Assembly (NCBI GenBank): GCA_964017195.1
Contig: OZ024892.1
Span: forward strand, 20,452,889-20,516,888
Source of the DNA: Siderastrea radians
Lineage: Eukaryota > Cnidaria > Anthozoa > Scleractinia > Rhizangiidae
DNA: 64,000 nucleotides
Direction: 5' to 3'
Shown: positions 1 through 8,929 of the stretch, in pieces
Layout of the letters: the number at the start of each line of letters is the position of its first letter
How positions within the stretch are numbered: position 1 is the first letter of the stretch
Position numbers and translations under genes: made by a program
The notes under the pieces: model-generated
What the model was told of the DNA's origin: nothing
The model's database searches: none
The model's input: only the letters and a program-made list of their open reading frames with translations

Positions 1-1567
1 GGGAGGCAGGATTTTGCATTGGATGAGGCCAAAGTACTGGTGGATGTCCGTGTGGCCTGGGGCGAAGATGATTTTTGGATGTCCTTTGGGGTACACAGAC
101 TTCTTGTTGACCCACGGGTACAAGGAGGTGACATCGATGTAGTGAATTTTTTGGCCAGGGGTGATATGATGGTAGAGTTTGATGGCATTGGTACGCCCTC
201 CACAGAAAGCCTCTCGAGGTTCAAGGGGTTGGATGAAGTTGAGTTCCCGGACGAAGGCGTCGATCTCTGGTTGGGTTTTTAGGAGGTGGTCCCATTCACA
301 TCCCCAGATTTGAAGGACGTTGTACCCTTGGTCGGTAAGTTTTTGGACTTTGTCTTGGGTGGCGTCATAGACGTCCTGCATGGTCCGATCATGGTTGCGG
401 GGATGTTTTTCGTAGCGATGAGGATAACAGGCCGGGCATCCGTGGGTGAAACAGCCTTGAAATTCGTAGACGGTATGGGTGTCGGGGCAATAACCATCCA
501 CATGGATGTTGGTCCCGGGGATCTTATACTCGCCTTGATTTCGGGCATGTTGAATGTACTGAGGCTCTGGATGGGCATTGGCCAGTAGATCAGCGGGAGT
601 AAGATCTTGGAGGGCGCGTTGACGTAGTTGGTGATCGCACCAGGTTAACCATTGAATGGCTGGGAGGGAGTGGTTGATGTGGTTGTTTCTCCACCCCTTC
701 GGACCGGCGGGTTCACTGGCAATACTGTTGGGGATCATCCGGTTCATACGTAAATCTCGATTACAAGCCGAGGCAATGGTGACGTGATCGAAGGGATTGA
801 AGCCGGTCAAGTCTTCAAACATGCGTTTGAAAGTCAGACATCCTTGTTTCAAGAGACGTACATCCGATTCACAATAGGCGAGCAATTCTTTCTGAAAGTC
901 GAACACGACGTTCTTGGCACGCTGCTCTTGATGCCAGGTTTCAAAGGCTTGTCTTCCTTCGAGGGACATGGTCTCAGGCATGTAGTAATCGCGTGAGGGG
1001 AGGATGCCCACGTACTGTTGATGGTTAGGTATGTTGAACTTGTGGGGGAAGTACCCTTTGCAGAGTTCGGTCAAGCCAAAGGTTTTGGGAAACGCGGAGA
1101 GGGGCATCTGGAAGAAACTCATTGAATCGATGAACCGGATGCGGTCATGTTTGATCTCTAAGAGTTTACACCCGTTGCGGAGTTGTTGGACGATGCGGTT
1201 GTCCCCATAGTATTCTTGGATGATAAAGTACCCGTCGTACCCCTGGAAGTTATGGGCGATGACATTGACTTGTCTTGTGTCATAGTTGGTCAAGGTATCC
1301 AGCCATTCCAGAAAGTCACGGATACAGGTGGGACCTGGGAAAGGCTTGGGTTCATCGTTGTCTTCGGTTTCGGCCACGACGAGATTGGCAAGGTGTTTTT
1401 CCTGGGGTTGCATGGCTTCGATATCAAAGAAGACGTGTAAGGGTGGCAGGTCATCCTCGTCCTCGGAAGAGGAGGCAGGGGGTTCCGCGGCGGCGGCGGC
1501 ACCTCGTTTGGCGCGAGGGCCTTTTTGACGGGTCCTCTTTCTCTTCTTCTTCTTTTGGTCTTGAGGT
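1..1567 (-). CDS. polB: Protein-primed DNA polymerase B, central part (3' end outside window; 5' part separated by insertion)
   Basis: This is the exonuclease and start of the polymerase domain of a Polinton/adintovirus-type family B DNA polymerase, which replicates linear viral DNA from a protein primer. Read on the minus strand it is open from 1,567 to the window edge. It shows FFDIEA (Exo I) near 1,420-1,434, AHNFQGYDGYF (Exo II) near 1,230-1,262, YCESD (Exo III-like) near 865-880, a GCFTHGCPACY cysteine motif near 430-456, and DVTSLYP (polymerase motif A) near 120-140. Motifs B and C would lie outside the window. A basic, Ala/Ser/Glu-rich linker precedes Exo I. The N-terminal part of the same gene is at 3,692-5,126, beyond a TTAA-bounded repeat array, so this copy is interrupted. 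Family assignment is confident. Confidence 0.9.
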
Positions 1568-1959
1568 TTAACTCTTTTCCGTCAAGAGTTGTATTTTCCC
1601 GACGTCGAAGTCGGGAACCATTCAGCCACTTGTGACGTCATCATTTTTGACGTCACCAGATTGTTTTGATAAGCAGCTAGCACAGCAAGGACAGATCCAT
1701 CCATACGTGTGTCCATTTTGAATATCGACCAAATCCTGGCAGAGCTATAGCAGAAAAACGTGTCCAATTTTGGCTGCAAAGTTGGTGGTAAAATAGGCCA
1801 AGTCACCTAGTTGATCAATGTTCCATTTCCAGGTTTTTAGAAGGACTGAGGCCAAAACTTTTCCAGTGGATAGAAAGGTGATAAAGGGTACAAGATAAAG
1901 AGAAAAGAAAGGGAGAGAAAAAGGAAAGCAAAAGAAGCGAGAAAAAATTAGAAATGAAT

Positions 1960-1992
<33 letters not shown>

Positions 1993-2198
1993 CAAGTCCA
2001 AATTTTGGCTTATGCGCATGCCTGAAACCAAAATAATGTACAATTTTCAACAGAGGCTGGCTCAAAATTGAGCTAAAATGTAAGAAAACGCTTTTCTAGC
2101 AAAGTTTAGTGGCATTTGGCACCATAGCACTTCAAAACCCGCTTTAGCGGTAAAAAATGCGTTTTTCTAAGGGAAAAACGCTGACGGTAAAGAGTTAA
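1568..2198. mobile_element. TTAA-flanked piggyBac-like MITE, copy 1
   Basis: This is a 631-bp element including its flanking TTAA tetranucleotides. Its ends are inverted: TTAACTCTTTTCCGTCA on the left and TGACGGTAAAGAGTTAA on the right. TTAA targets and CYCTTT-type ends are the signature of piggyBac-superfamily elements. There is no transposase, so it is non-autonomous. It has an internal poly(A) tract of about 31 bases. It lies directly against PolB coding sequence on its left. Confidence 0.8.
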
Positions 2199-2314
2199 AG
2201 AAAAGGACATTTTGTTTCAAATGTGTTCTTTTTTTGCAATAAACCTGATAAATCAACCAAAATCAGTCTCAAACCAGTAAGATTTGTCATGATCAACGAT
2301 TTTCGATAGTTTAG
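2199..2314. repeat. Spacer between element copies 1 and 2
   Basis: This 116-bp AT-rich segment lies between two TTAA sites. It recurs essentially unchanged between copies 2 and 3 but does not occur at the outer junctions with PolB. It is therefore neither viral flank nor part of the element proper. It was probably picked up at an earlier insertion site. Confidence 0.75.
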
Positions 2315-2706
2315 TTAACTCTTTTCCGTCAAGAGTTGTATTTTCCCGACGTCGAAGTCGGGAACCATTCAGCCACTTGTGACGTCATCATTTTTGACGT
2401 CACCAGATTGTTTTGATAAGCAGCTAGCACAGCAAGGACAGATCCATCCATACGTGTGTCCATTTTGAATATCGACCAAATCCTGGCAGAGCTATAGCAG
2501 AAAAACGTGTCCAATTTTGGCTGCAAAGTTGGTGGTAAAATAGGCCAAGTCACCTAGTTGATCAATGTTCCATTTCCAGGTTTTTAGAAGGACTGAGGCC
2601 AAAACTTTTCCAGTGGATAGAAAGGTGATAAAGGGTACAAGATAAAGAGAAAAGAAAGGGAGAGAAAAAGGAAAGCAAAAGAAGCGAGAAAAAATTAGAA
2701 ATGAAT

Positions 2707-2739
<33 letters not shown>

Positions 2740-2945
2740 CAAGTCCAAATTTTGGCTTATGCGCATGCCTGAAACCAAAATAATGTACAATTTTCAACAG
2801 AGGCTGGCTCAAAATTGAGCTAAAATGTAAGAAAACGCTTTTCTAGCAAAGTTTAGTGGCATTTGGCACCATAGCACTTCAAAACCCGCTTTAGCGGTAA
2901 AAAATGCGTTTTTCTAAGGGAAAAACGCTGACGGTAAAGAGTTAA
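2315..2945. mobile_element. TTAA-flanked piggyBac-like MITE, copy 2
   Basis: This is the second head-to-tail copy, exactly 747 bp after the first, with the same inverted ends and the same poly(A) tract. I see no difference from copy 1 by eye. That indicates a very recent duplication or an assembly artefact. Confidence 0.8.
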
Positions 2946-3061
2946 AGAAAAGGACATTTTGTTTCAAATGTGTTCTTTTTTTGCAATAAACCTGATAAAT
3001 CAACCAAAATCAGTCTCAAACCAGTAAGATTTGTCATGATCAACGATTTTCGATAGTTTAG
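2946..3061. repeat. Spacer between element copies 2 and 3
   Basis: This is the second occurrence of the 116-bp spacer, again bounded by TTAA on both sides, with the same sequence as the first. Confidence 0.75.
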
Positions 3062-3453
3062 TTAACTCTTTTCCGTCAAGAGTTGTATTTTCCCGACGTC
3101 GAAGTCGGGAACCATTCAGCCACTTGTGACGTCATCATTTTTGACGTCACCAGATTGTTTTGATAAGCAGCTAGCACAGCAAGGACAGATCCATCCATAC
3201 GTGTGTCCATTTTGAATATCGACCAAATCCTGGCAGAGCTATAGCAGAAAAACGTGTCCAATTTTGGCTGCAAAGTTGGTGGTAAAATAGGCCAAGTCAC
3301 CTAGTTGATCAATGTTCCATTTCCAGGTTTTTAGAAGGACTGAGGCCAAAACTTTTCCAGTGGATAGAAAGGTGATAAAGGGTACAAGATAAAGAGAAAA
3401 GAAAGGGAGAGAAAAAGGAAAGCAAAAGAAGCGAGAAAAAATTAGAAATGAAT

Positions 3454-3485
<32 letters not shown>

Positions 3486-3691
3486 CAAGTCCAAATTTTG
3501 GCTTATGCGCATGCCTGAAACCAAAATAATGTACAATTTTCAACAGAGGCTGGCTCAAAATTGAGCTAAAATGTAAGAAAACGCTTTTCTAGCAAAGTTT
3601 AGTGGCATTTGGCACCATAGCACTTCAAAACCCGCTTTAGCGGTAAAAAATGCGTTTTTCTAAGGGAAAAACGCTGACGGTAAAGAGTTAA
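3062..3691. mobile_element. TTAA-flanked piggyBac-like MITE, copy 3
   Basis: This third copy is one base shorter, the difference lying in the poly(A) tract. Its right TTAA (3,688-3,691) abuts PolB coding sequence. The array from 1,568 to 3,691 thus has the structure element-spacer-element-spacer-element. Confidence 0.8.
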
Positions 3692-5126
3692 GGGCTTTTT
3701 GTATGAAACAACGGTGGTCGTCGGCGTCAACGTACTGGTGACAAGACGGGCAGTCTATGTGGAAACAACGGTGACGTTGAATGCGGGACAAGCCCACATT
3801 TTGTTGATAACAGTCAGGGCATCGGTATCGTTGAGAGCACATGGAGGTCTGGAGGCCCGTGATGGGTTTGCCCGCATGGGTCTTGCTGGCATGGGCTTCC
3901 AAACACGCGGGTCCAAAAAAGTCCCGATGACACGACTCGCAACGTTGAGTGGCTTTCAGGTGCCGGGGGTACGCATATTGAAAGTCGGGGCAATCTTTCT
4001 GTCGACAGGCTCCGCACAACTTGGTCTTGGTGCATCGATGCATCCCCTCATGGTCATAGGGTTTCCAACAATCCGCACACACATAACTGGACCCGAAAAA
4101 TCCTGGCAATTTGGTGATGACATCATAATGGTCTTGGTTGTGCAACAGGATCAGTTGTTTGTCTCGTGGGGGTCCAAACGTCGTGATGTGAAACGATCGC
4201 TGTGCATCCACCAGGATGATCTGGTAACCGGTGAGGGAGGGAGCTTGACTGAATTGGGTCAAGGCATCATACCCACAGGGACCGAGGGGTACCTGGGCTT
4301 CATTGTGGAGGTCCCAAGCGAGGGTTCTCTGCAGGGGCCTTCCTTGTCGAATGGATTTCAGTTTCGGGTGCTGGTCCACGCGAGCTTTGGCGACCACGAG
4401 AGCTCTGGCGCAACAGAGCTCATCATCATTTTGGATGGGGATGACCGACCGTTTGTTGGTTGTCAACAGGGTCATGGTGGGATGGCCGGGTTTGCCACGA
4501 CGGGGTCTGCCGGTACCTTGAGGAGCATGATGGACTTGCGTGATGGACACTTGAAAGGAATCGTCCATTTCAAATTGTTCGTTGCTGTTGAGGGCTTGGG
4601 CTAAACGTTGGAACAGAGCTTCCACCCGTTCTGTGTCTCGACGCCATTCCCCTGCCCGTAATCCCCACCCCTGAAAATTATTGTGCAGGCGATCGGAGGC
4701 GATGGTAAAGTAGAGTCGATCTTGATCGTGGAGGTCGGGGGTGGTGGTCAACACTTGATCGACGGCTCGACGTAATCCATCTTGGAGAGCTTGGGTTATA
4801 TTTTGGCCTGGAAGCAAGTTCCCCCTTTGACGTAACTGGGTCTTGAAATGACGTTCTTGTACCCCCATGCGATCACTCTTCCGATTCACAAAAGGTTCTA
4901 AGTCAAATTGGAAGGTAACGTGTTCAGAGGGATCCAATCCACCCCCGCTTTGTTCCCATTGGTCCAAGGCCTCTTGACAAATCTCATCACTGTCGGTGCA
5001 AATCAAAGGTCCCACACAGGAATGGGTGTCGTCTTCCGAATCACTTAAGTCCAATCCGAGCATGGTCATAATGTCACGCCTGGCGAGACCACTTGGCCCC
5101 GCCACATCGTCTTCTTGTGAGGACAT
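3660..5126 (-). CDS. polB: Protein-primed DNA polymerase B, N-terminal part (interrupted)
   Basis: This 488-codon frame starts at ATG 5,126 and carries the N-terminal extension of the PolB that continues at 1-1,567. The first 70 residues are acidic. Residues about 70-300 form a mixed domain in the place where adintovirus polymerases carry the priming region. Residues about 350-475 are a Cys/His-rich zinc region with repeated C-x2-C pairs (CADC, CGAC, CESC, CPDC, CPSC). PolB-derived sequence ends at 3,692; the last roughly 10 codons before the stop at 3,660 come from the inserted element. A TATA box lies at 5,159-5,167 on the minus strand, about 35 bp upstream. The gene shares a divergent promoter with the plus-strand gene at 5,365. 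The truncated product would lack exonuclease and polymerase domains. Confidence 0.88.
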   Translation of the reverse strand: MSSQEDDVAGPSGLARRDIMTMLGLDLSDSEDDTHSCVGPLICTDSDEICQEALDQWEQSGGGLDPSEHVTFQFDLEPFVNRKSDRMGVQERHFKTQLRQRGNLLPGQNITQALQDGLRRAVDQVLTTTPDLHDQDRLYFTIASDRLHNNFQGWGLRAGEWRRDTERVEALFQRLAQALNSNEQFEMDDSFQVSITQVHHAPQGTGRPRRGKPGHPTMTLLTTNKRSVIPIQNDDELCCARALVVAKARVDQHPKLKSIRQGRPLQRTLAWDLHNEAQVPLGPCGYDALTQFSQAPSLTGYQIILVDAQRSFHITTFGPPRDKQLILLHNQDHYDVITKLPGFFGSSYVCADCWKPYDHEGMHRCTKTKLCGACRQKDCPDFQYAYPRHLKATQRCESCHRDFFGPACLEAHASKTHAGKPITGLQTSMCSQRYRCPDCYQQNVGLSRIQRHRCFHIDCPSCHQYVDADDHRCFIQKALNSLPSAFFP

Positions 5127-5364
5127 GATCAGATGAACTGACTGGAGCTCGGGGTTCGTTTTTTATAGAGAACCAAAATGTCACGTGGGAGGGGAACGAG
5201 CCAATTACTAAACAGGGTGCCCCCCTAGAGAGGGGGTGCCCTAGGGAGGGGTGGGATGAGGTGGGGGGACCCCCCTCCCCCCTCTCTAATTAGGTCCATG
5301 GGGCATCACGGGAAGGAATAAACCCCTATAAAAGAAATGGAATCGCCGGCGGAGTCATCTCAAA
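5127..5364. promoter_or_regulatory. Divergent PolB/early-gene promoter
   Basis: This 238-bp intergenic region has a TATA box facing each way: TATAAAAAA on the minus strand (5,159-5,167) for PolB and TATAAAAG on the plus strand (5,327-5,334) for the gene at 5,365. Between them are a CACGTG E-box (about 5,193-5,198) and G/C-rich homopurine-homopyrimidine blocks. The same arrangement recurs inverted at 20,798-21,125, so the blocks are likely functional elements. Confidence 0.75.
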
Positions 5365-5775
5365 ATGGAGGTTGTTCATAAAGAGTTGGTAGAAGCCTTT
5401 GAAGAATTTGAAGCAGATTTGGAAGTGGATGAGATCTTGAGGAAAGTCAAGGAGGAGTTGACACTGGACTCAAGTGTCACTGAGTTTGGGGAGAAGCTGA
5501 AAGAGAGGGAGCAGCTCAAAGAGGCAGCTCAGGCAACCCGGGCAGCACGAGCCACTTACTTCCACCAGCTGTGCTACCCTCAATACACGTGTGGCTGGTT
5601 CATTGAGGGTCTCGACTTCTGTTGTGACTACTGGCGGTATGAGTTTAAGCGCCCGCACACACCTCCGCCAGCACCGCCCCCCTCGCCCCCCTCGCCCGAG
5701 GTCTCCCGTAAGCGAGGGCCTCCGTCGCAGCAACCGACAACGCAGGAGGTACCGATCAAACAACGACGACGTTGA
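5365..5775 (+). CDS. Cys-rich small early-type protein, unrecognised
   Basis: This 136-codon frame starts at the first ATG about 30 bp after a TATA box. Residues 1-60 are acidic and likely helical. Residues about 66-90 hold an aromatic/cysteine cluster of the form H-x2-C-x5-C-x10-CC-x2-W. The C-terminus is Pro-rich and then basic. Small DNA tumour viruses and adintoviruses often place small Cys-rich regulatory proteins here, but I cannot assign a family. It overlaps the next frame by about 135 bp. A GTATGAGT donor at 5,637 with acceptors at 5,699-5,700 or 5,729-5,730 would shift the reading into the 5,639-6,919 frame, so the first 90 codons may also serve as the N-terminus of a spliced longer protein. 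Confidence 0.65.
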   Translation: MEVVHKELVEAFEEFEADLEVDEILRKVKEELTLDSSVTEFGEKLKEREQLKEAAQATRAARATYFHQLCYPQYTCGWFIEGLDFCCDYWRYEFKRPHTPPPAPPPSPPSPEVSRKRGPPSQQPTTQEVPIKQRRR

Positions 5776-6919
5776 CTCTGACCCAGACGACGTTGACGAC
5801 AAGAAGGACGAGGACTATGTCCCTGACGACAACGACTTTAACGACTCTGATCCAGACGAGGACTTGAACGACTATGTTTCCGACCCTGACGACGACGACG
5901 ACGAAACGACAGAGTTACTGACGAAAGACGAACGACGACAACGGAGTCGGAACGCTATCAAAAAAGCTAGGTACAATGCCCGCTACCCAGAGAAAGCCCG
6001 AGCGAGGAATATTCGCAAAAAAGTCAACTACCGACGCAAGTATCCTGAGAAAGTGCGTGCTGCCAAAAAACGATACGTAGAACAATATCCGGATCGAGTG
6101 CGGGAGTCCAAAAGGCGTTATGAGGAGACGCATAAGGAGGAACGGCGTGCCGCCAAAAAACAATGGGCCCTAAACAACCGAGCACGTCGTGCCGTAAGCG
6201 ATCGGAAGTATAGGGAGAAACATCGGGAACGTATCAGACTCCGACGGCGTGAGTATCGTCAAAAGAATCGTGAACGAATATTGGCGTACAGAAGAATGTA
6301 CAACAGAAGTGAAAAAGGAGGGGCGGCTCGTCGGGCTTATTATACTGCGAACCGAGAGAACCTGCTGGCGCAAGGAAGAGAGTACTACCGGGATAACCGC
6401 GAGAAGATCCTGGAGAAATCAAGAAGGTACTACAACAAAAGGAAGAAGGAGGTGCCTCGTCCCAAACCACTGCGGGTGGTATTGACTGATTGTAGAACGC
6501 AACCTTCTCTGGAAACGTATTTGAATGACTTTTGTTCCTCCTTACCTTCTGTAGAGAGACAGAAAACGGAAGAGAAAATCAAAGCATTGGGACCCTTGAA
6601 ATTGACCATTCCCTTGGAGGACTTTATAAAATCCATACCGAAAACCTTTGAGAACATTTCTTTTTCTGAATCATTTCTTGAGGATTATACTCTCACGGAT
6701 ATGGATTCGGGGGATGCGCAAGTCATGGACCCCTCTGACTTGGAGGACGTTTCGTTTTTGCAGGATTTATTGTCACCCGACGAGTGGACCGAGTTACTGA
6801 GGGATGTGGAGGAGGACTCTTGTTCCTTTGATCTGGAGGCATTGGTGCCCCCCGAAGACCTCGTTCATGACATGTCACCCGACGAGGGGGTGGATTTAAT
6901 GTATGATTTAGTAACATAA
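5639..6919 (+). CDS. Putative early regulator: acidic, basic-repeat, acidic protein
   Basis: From ATG 5,639 this is a 426-aa frame; its 5' part overlaps the preceding gene in another frame. The N-terminal third is Asp-rich. Residues about 105-280 contain around ten degenerate 14-17 residue repeats of the type RYPEKxRAxxKRY, strongly basic and helical. The C-terminal 120 residues are acidic with bulky hydrophobics (for example VSFLQDLLSPDEWTELL), resembling activation domains. The layout suggests a DNA- or RNA-binding transcriptional regulator, which is inference. The upstream TATA, the divergent position opposite PolB and the plus strand, opposite to all virion genes, fit early expression. 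The true N-terminus may instead come from the 5,365 exon by splicing. Confidence 0.65.
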   Translation: MSLSARTHLRQHRPPRPPRPRSPVSEGLRRSNRQRRRYRSNNDDVDSDPDDVDDKKDEDYVPDDNDFNDSDPDEDLNDYVSDPDDDDDETTELLTKDERRQRSRNAIKKARYNARYPEKARARNIRKKVNYRRKYPEKVRAAKKRYVEQYPDRVRESKRRYEETHKEERRAAKKQWALNNRARRAVSDRKYREKHRERIRLRRREYRQKNRERILAYRRMYNRSEKGGAARRAYYTANRENLLAQGREYYRDNREKILEKSRRYYNKRKKEVPRPKPLRVVLTDCRTQPSLETYLNDFCSSLPSVERQKTEEKIKALGPLKLTIPLEDFIKSIPKTFENISFSESFLEDYTLTDMDSGDAQVMDPSDLEDVSFLQDLLSPDEWTELLRDVEEDSCSFDLEALVPPEDLVHDMSPDEGVDLMYDLVT

Positions 6920-7385
6920 AACATTTTTCGTTTCCGTATTTGACAGAACATGCCATCGTGACATTGTGGTAGAACGATCAAAGAGACAGTGACATTTTTT
7001 ATCAACGTGGATCATTTTTTGTCTACATCACAAGGGGTTCTCCAGAATCCTGTTTGAGACAGTACAATGAACTTGGTCACAAGGGGCAATGAACTTGGCC
7101 ACAAGGGGTTCTCCAGAATCCTGTTTGAGAATCCTGTTTGAGACTCAACACGAACTACAGAAGACTACCGAACTGCAGAATAACAATATCAATCAGACAT
7201 TGTCATTTATTTATTTTTCAACAAGGTATATAGGGGGTCTATACCTCAATGGGTTCTCCAGAATCCTGTTTGAGAATCCTGTTTTTGACACTACATCTTT
7301 GTTTGAGACAGTACTAAGGAACCAATCAGACATTTTCATTTTTTATTGACACAACAATGGTATGGGGGTGTCATTAAAGTGTTTT
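6920..7385. repeat. Intergenic region with 26-bp direct repeats
   Basis: The region between the convergent early and late units contains GGGTTCTCCAGAATCCTGTT followed by TGAGA three times (7,034-7,059, 7,105-7,130, 7,251-7,275), plus partial copies of AATCCTGTTTGAGA. I see no gene here. Confidence 0.7.
7342..7347 (-). terminator. Polyadenylation signal of the late cluster
   Basis: AATAAA on the minus strand lies about 40 bp downstream of the last minus-strand stop codon at 7,386. Confidence 0.5.
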
Positions 7386-7745
7386 TTACAATTTTAAACG
7401 TTTCTTGGCTTGCATGATTTTTTTGACCACCCGTTCCGTCTTGGTTTTCTTGCCGGGTAATTTATCAATGGCTTGGATCATCTTGGTATCGGCTTTCCAT
7501 TTATCTTGCAAATTCTTGGCACGGCTGTAATCAATGTCGTGTTGTTTCGCAATCCGGTCCAAGCGATTTTTACCGGGATCCCCTCGTTTTAGACGTTTGG
7601 CTAAATGCGTCCCAGGGCCCATGTATTGATAGCCAGGCCAATGAAATTCTTTGCCAGTTTTAGCAATCCATTTTTGGACATCCAAGGCCCCTCCGCGTTG
7701 ACGGCGTTTCACACCCCTTCTCCTCCTCTTGGTGCGGGGTGCCAT
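7386..7745 (-). CDS. Phospholipase A2-like virion protein
   Basis: This 119-aa protein starts at ATG 7,745. It has an Arg/Lys-rich N-terminus ending in QRGG (residues 4-19), then a domain with YMGPGT (41-46) and the catalytic-type AKQHDIDYSRA (67-77). The GPG calcium-loop and HD..Y pair are the hallmarks of parvovirus VP1-type PLA2, used to breach endosomal membranes during entry. The two-disulphide pattern of secreted PLA2 is absent, as in viral versions. It is the last gene of the minus-strand block and starts next to the preceding stop (7,750). Adintoviruses commonly carry such a gene. Confidence 0.72.
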   Translation of the reverse strand: MAPRTKRRRRGVKRRQRGGALDVQKWIAKTGKEFHWPGYQYMGPGTHLAKRLKRGDPGKNRLDRIAKQHDIDYSRAKNLQDKWKADTKMIQAIDKLPGKKTKTERVVKKIMQAKKRLKL

Positions 7746-7749
7746 CTTT

Positions 7750-8406
7750 TTACTCACTGTCGTAATCCAATCGACGTCGTAACTTTTTGCCTCGGTGCCA
7801 ATCTTCCCACCCGGGTAAGGGTTTTAATGCTTGCACTTCACGGGAGATGCCTTTGCCTTTGCCTTTGCCTTTGCCTTTGCCCCAAGGACTCTCAGCTATC
7901 TTTTTTTCCAAGGTCTTGCGGCGTTCTCGAATGGTTTCTAAACGCGATTGTAGATCCCCTCGACTAGTGGATGGGCTCCCTTTCTTGACAATCTTACTAG
8001 TGGTGGTGGCTGCTCCTTTGCCTTTCTTGGTTGCAGGGGTAATGGGTGGTTTGGGAGTCGACGGGCTGCCTTTTATCATGCGCTTCAACCATTGTTCCAC
8101 GGGTCCCGTTACCAAATCCCCGGCCTCTTCCTCTTCGTCTTCGCCAGGAGGTGCACCCGGGGCCCCCACTCCCACGCCTCCGGGAAATTGACGAATGCGT
8201 TTGGTTAACTTGATTAATTCTTGACTCAACGGTTTGGTTTGAGCATTGACCAGGGCCGGGGGTAATTCGGGATTGGCTAACAAGACATGTTTTTGAGCGG
8301 CGAGCTTGGCGGCTTTGTTCAACAAGGCATTTTCGGTGAGTTCTCCTTTGTAATATTGAACGAGTTGTTCCAAGTCCTTCTGGGGAATCATGTAGACTGC
8401 ATCCAT
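7750..8406 (-). CDS. Putative minor virion/core protein with GKGKGK tract
   Basis: This 218-aa protein starts at ATG 8,406. It has a helical N-terminal 90 residues, an acidic stretch (GEDEEEEAG), a Lys/Pro/Ser-rich middle and a helical region before a GKGKGKGKGK tract encoded by a CCTTTG hexanucleotide repeat. The composition and position among core genes suggest a virion interior protein. I do not recognise a catalytic motif. The start overlaps the next upstream frame by 19 bp. Confidence 0.6.
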   Translation of the reverse strand: MDAVYMIPQKDLEQLVQYYKGELTENALLNKAAKLAAQKHVLLANPELPPALVNAQTKPLSQELIKLTKRIRQFPGGVGVGAPGAPPGEDEEEEAGDLVTGPVEQWLKRMIKGSPSTPKPPITPATKKGKGAATTTSKIVKKGSPSTSRGDLQSRLETIRERRKTLEKKIAESPWGKGKGKGKGKGISREVQALKPLPGWEDWHRGKKLRRRLDYDSE

Positions 8407-8627
8407 GGGGGTTGACTACACTCGGAGCAAAGTTCCCCGTCTTCTATTTGACGACAGCTCTCACAAAGACGGGTCTTTAAGATGTGCCTGTACTCTCGAT
8501 ACAACAGGTGATATTTATGCTTCCAATAATGACACTCGTCTTTCCACTGGTCGGTGGCCCGATTGGCCTCTTGTAACAGGGTGATCCATGTGGCCAGAGT
8601 TAACGGGTCGGTCGAGCACATTGACAT
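8388..8627 (-). CDS. Small zinc-ribbon protein
   Basis: This 79-aa frame most likely starts at ATG 8,627, with an alternative at 8,621. After a helical Trp-rich part it ends with C-x2-C-x8-C-x2-C (CESCRQIEDGELCSEC), a probable zinc ribbon. It overlaps both neighbours by 19-28 bp, as expected in a compact viral cluster. The function is unknown. Confidence 0.55.
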   Translation of the reverse strand: MSMCSTDPLTLATWITLLQEANRATDQWKDECHYWKHKYHLLYREYRHILKTRLCESCRQIEDGELCSECSQPPWMQST

Positions 8628-8926
8628 AACACCTCGTGAAGTCCTTGAAACAAGCCGCGTCCTTTTTGTTGAACCAACCACGCCCGACGTTTTTTGACGG
8701 AATGTCGACGACGTCCCAAATCGCGTAGCACCCTTTTATAGGGTTGAAGTTTAGCCAGCATGGGGGGTGTGACGGGAATCTTGTTTTTTAAGAAGTTCAA
8801 GACCAATTCACTCACAGCATTGATTTGATCGGCATTGGCATGTTGTAACAACTCTTGACGTTTGGAACCATTGGCTTCTTGTAACATGGACCGTAAAAAC
8901 GGTAATTGACGTCGAAGACGTTGCAT
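8600..8926 (-). CDS. Conserved adintovirus/Polinton late protein
   Basis: This 108-aa protein contains NADQINAVSELVLNFLKN (about 30-47), then VTPPMLAKLQPYKRVLRDLG and a basic stretch. In my recollection, small proteins with this NADQINA-type core sit next to core genes in many animal Polintons and adintoviruses. Their role is not established, though a virion role is usually assumed. It starts at ATG 8,926, a few bases from the upstream stop. Confidence 0.65.
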   Translation of the reverse strand: MQRLRRQLPFLRSMLQEANGSKRQELLQHANADQINAVSELVLNFLKNKIPVTPPMLAKLQPYKRVLRDLGRRRHSVKKRRAWLVQQKGRGLFQGLHEVLCQCARPTR

Positions 8927-8929
8927 CTT

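Noticed and set aside
1745..2812. 106-codon minus-strand frames repeated at a 747-bp interval
   Set aside because: They run through the poly(A) tract of the non-autonomous element and have low-complexity Phe content.
3699..4604. Long plus-strand frame of 301 codons
   Set aside because: It lies opposite the PolB zinc-rich region and has no motif; the PolB strand has clear domain content.
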